Shown: piece after piece, positions 62,989 through 64,000 of the stretch
Numbering within the stretch: the first letter of the stretch is position 1
Layout of the letters: each line of letters opens with the position of its first letter
NCBI GenBank assembly: GCA_016650175.1
Contig: JAENWG010000003.1
Location: forward strand, 1 to 64,000
DNA: 64,000 nucleotides
Direction of reading: 5' to 3'
From: Peptostreptococcaceae bacterium
GTDB lineage: Bacteria; Bacillota; Clostridia; Peptostreptococcales; Anaerovoracaceae
Notes under the pieces: model-generated
Told to the model about the DNA's origin: nothing
What the model saw: the letters and a program-made list of their open reading frames with translations, nothing else
The model's database searches: none
Program-made: the position numbers and the translations under genes

Positions 62989-64000
62989 TTACCTACCCTT
63001 TACTACTGCCAGTGAATAATCCGAAATATCATATATTAATTTACTTACATTTACTATATCCTCATGACTTACATTATTAAGTCTATCTATAATTTCTTGT
63101 TGTCCTAATATCATTCCAAGCTGAAGATTACTTCTACCATTTACTATCATTCTGCCTTGAACTGTTTCTAGGCTAAACATATACCCTGATTTTAACTGTT
63201 CTCTTGCTGAATCTATTTCTTCTTTAGTAATCTCACCTGTTTTTAATTTATCCATTTCTTCTTTAATACCTTCTAATGCTTCGTCGATTTTATCTTTACC
63301 TACTCCTGCATATATTTTAAAATATCCGCTTTCTTTGTAGTATGAAGCTGATGAATAAACTGAATAAGCAAGTCCTCTTATTTCTCTTATGTTCTGGAAC
63401 AATCTTGAAGACATTGATCCTCCGAACAGATTGCTAAGTATTGCAAGTGCATAGTGATCTTTATCTTTTACAGATAAACCCTCTTTCGCAAGACATATAT
63501 GAGCCTGTTTTATATCTTTTTCAAGATACTTAGTTTGTGGCTTATGTAAATAAACTCTATCACTTGGTTGTTGTTTAGTTTCCAAAAGATTATTGAATTT
63601 AGTGTTAAAATATTCAATTACTCTTTCCTCATCAAATGAACCTGCTATAGAAATAAATACAGAATCTTTAGTATACTGATTATCAAAATAGCTTCTTAAA
63701 GCTTCCGGTGTAATTGATTTAACTGTTTCTTCAGTACCCAAAACACTGTTACCAAGATTTGAATCTCCGAAAACAAATTCATCAGTTACGTCTAATATCA
63801 AATCTGTAGGATCGTCAAAATTCATTTTAATTTCTTCGCATACTACTTGTTTTTCTCTTTCCATTTCCAACTCATCAAATAGTGGATTTTCTATCATATC
63901 TACAAGCACATCAGCGCATTTGAATAAATTAGTATTTAAGCATTTAATATAGAAGCATGTGCCTTCTTTTCCAGTAAATGCATTCATCTGTCCGCCTACG
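62989..64000 (-). CDS. M16 family zinc peptidase (5' part outside window)
   Basis: About 337 C-terminal residues are visible; the frame stays open to the edge, continuing upstream as VGGQMNAFTGKEG. That segment follows the HxxEH zinc motif in M16 proteases, so the start and two ligands lie beyond 64000. The third ligand is expected in MEREKQVVCEEIKMNFDDP (near visible residue 40). The middle of the second M16 domain is present (IREIRGLAYSVYSSASYYKE). It resembles Bacillus MlpA/YmxG, processing-peptidase-like. An internal ATG at 63987 is not the true start. Confidence 0.92.
   Translation of the reverse strand, partial: VGGQMNAFTGKEGTCFYIKCLNTNLFKCADVLVDMIENPLFDELEMEREKQVVCEEIKMNFDDPTDLILDVTDEFVFGDSNLGNSVLGTEETVKSITPEALRSYFDNQYTKDSVFISIAGSFDEERVIEYFNTKFNNLLETKQQPSDRVYLHKPQTKYLEKDIKQAHICLAKEGLSVKDKDHYALAILSNLFGGSMSSRLFQNIREIRGLAYSVYSSASYYKESGYFKIYAGVGKDKIDEALEGIKEEMDKLKTGEITKEEIDSAREQLKSGYMFSLETVQGRMIVNGRSNLQLGMILGQQEIIDRLNNVSHEDIVNVSKLIYDISDYSLAVVKGR

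Overview
The window comes from a low-GC, Gram-positive anaerobe, most likely class Clostridia (Peptostreptococcales/Anaerovoracaceae-like; the family is a guess). The evidence is AT-rich codon use, RNase J, YlbF, HemZ, Asp23, a fused SecDF, a class A-type RNase P RNA, an [FeFe] hydrogenase and a giant 2-hydroxyacyl-CoA-dehydratase-type activase, with no respiratory genes. I recognise 53 protein genes, two tRNA-Leu genes, rnpB, a probable 6S RNA and two gene remnants. All protein genes but one lie on the minus strand, so the segment probably sits inside one replichore and is read co-directionally with replication.

Region A (1-29.3 kb) is a dense housekeeping block read right to left: yajC, secDF, relA/spoT, an MBL hydrolase, hemZ, hisS, aspS, nadD, yqeK, rsfS, leuS, rnjA, ylbF, efp, mltG, trmR, a U32 protein (trhP-like), a CNNM/CorC protein, asp23, nusB, a TsaD paralogue, xseA, xseB, ispA, dxs, tlyA and an aminotransferase. 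Gaps are usually below 30 bp or negative. A terminator-like hairpin lies beyond the aminotransferase, and a five-copy 20-bp tandem repeat occupies the window edge. The genes cover translation and tRNA modification, isoprenoid precursors, RNA decay, stringent response and protein export.

Region B (29.1-34.9 kb) holds two tRNA-Leu genes, coaE, polA, a P1-family aminopeptidase and a LysR regulator. The regulator is divergent from a small PQ-loop membrane protein, the only plus-strand gene, and a bidirectional terminator follows that gene.

Region C (34.9-50 kb) is the accessory part. It contains a five-gene operon joining a NitT/TauT-like ABC importer to an [FeFe] hydrogenase and an unusual NuoF-fragment/GltD fusion. 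Next come an AbiEi/AbiEii-like toxin-antitoxin pair with a promoter-operator and flanking 34-bp direct repeats, an L,D-transpeptidase with freshly duplicated FN3 repeats, and a deletion-fused remnant of an amino-acid racemase and an OPT transporter. An NhaC antiporter, a non-pyrrolysine MttB-family methyltransferase behind dyad-rich DNA, and an intact OPT transporter complete it.

Region D (50-64 kb) returns to core genes: 6S RNA, yebC, the activase, a MATE transporter, rnpB, nif3, trmK, rpoD, dnaG, dgt, dut and a partial M16 peptidase. The strongest leads for new biology are the hydrogenase-importer operon, the TA cassette and the MttB/NhaC locus.
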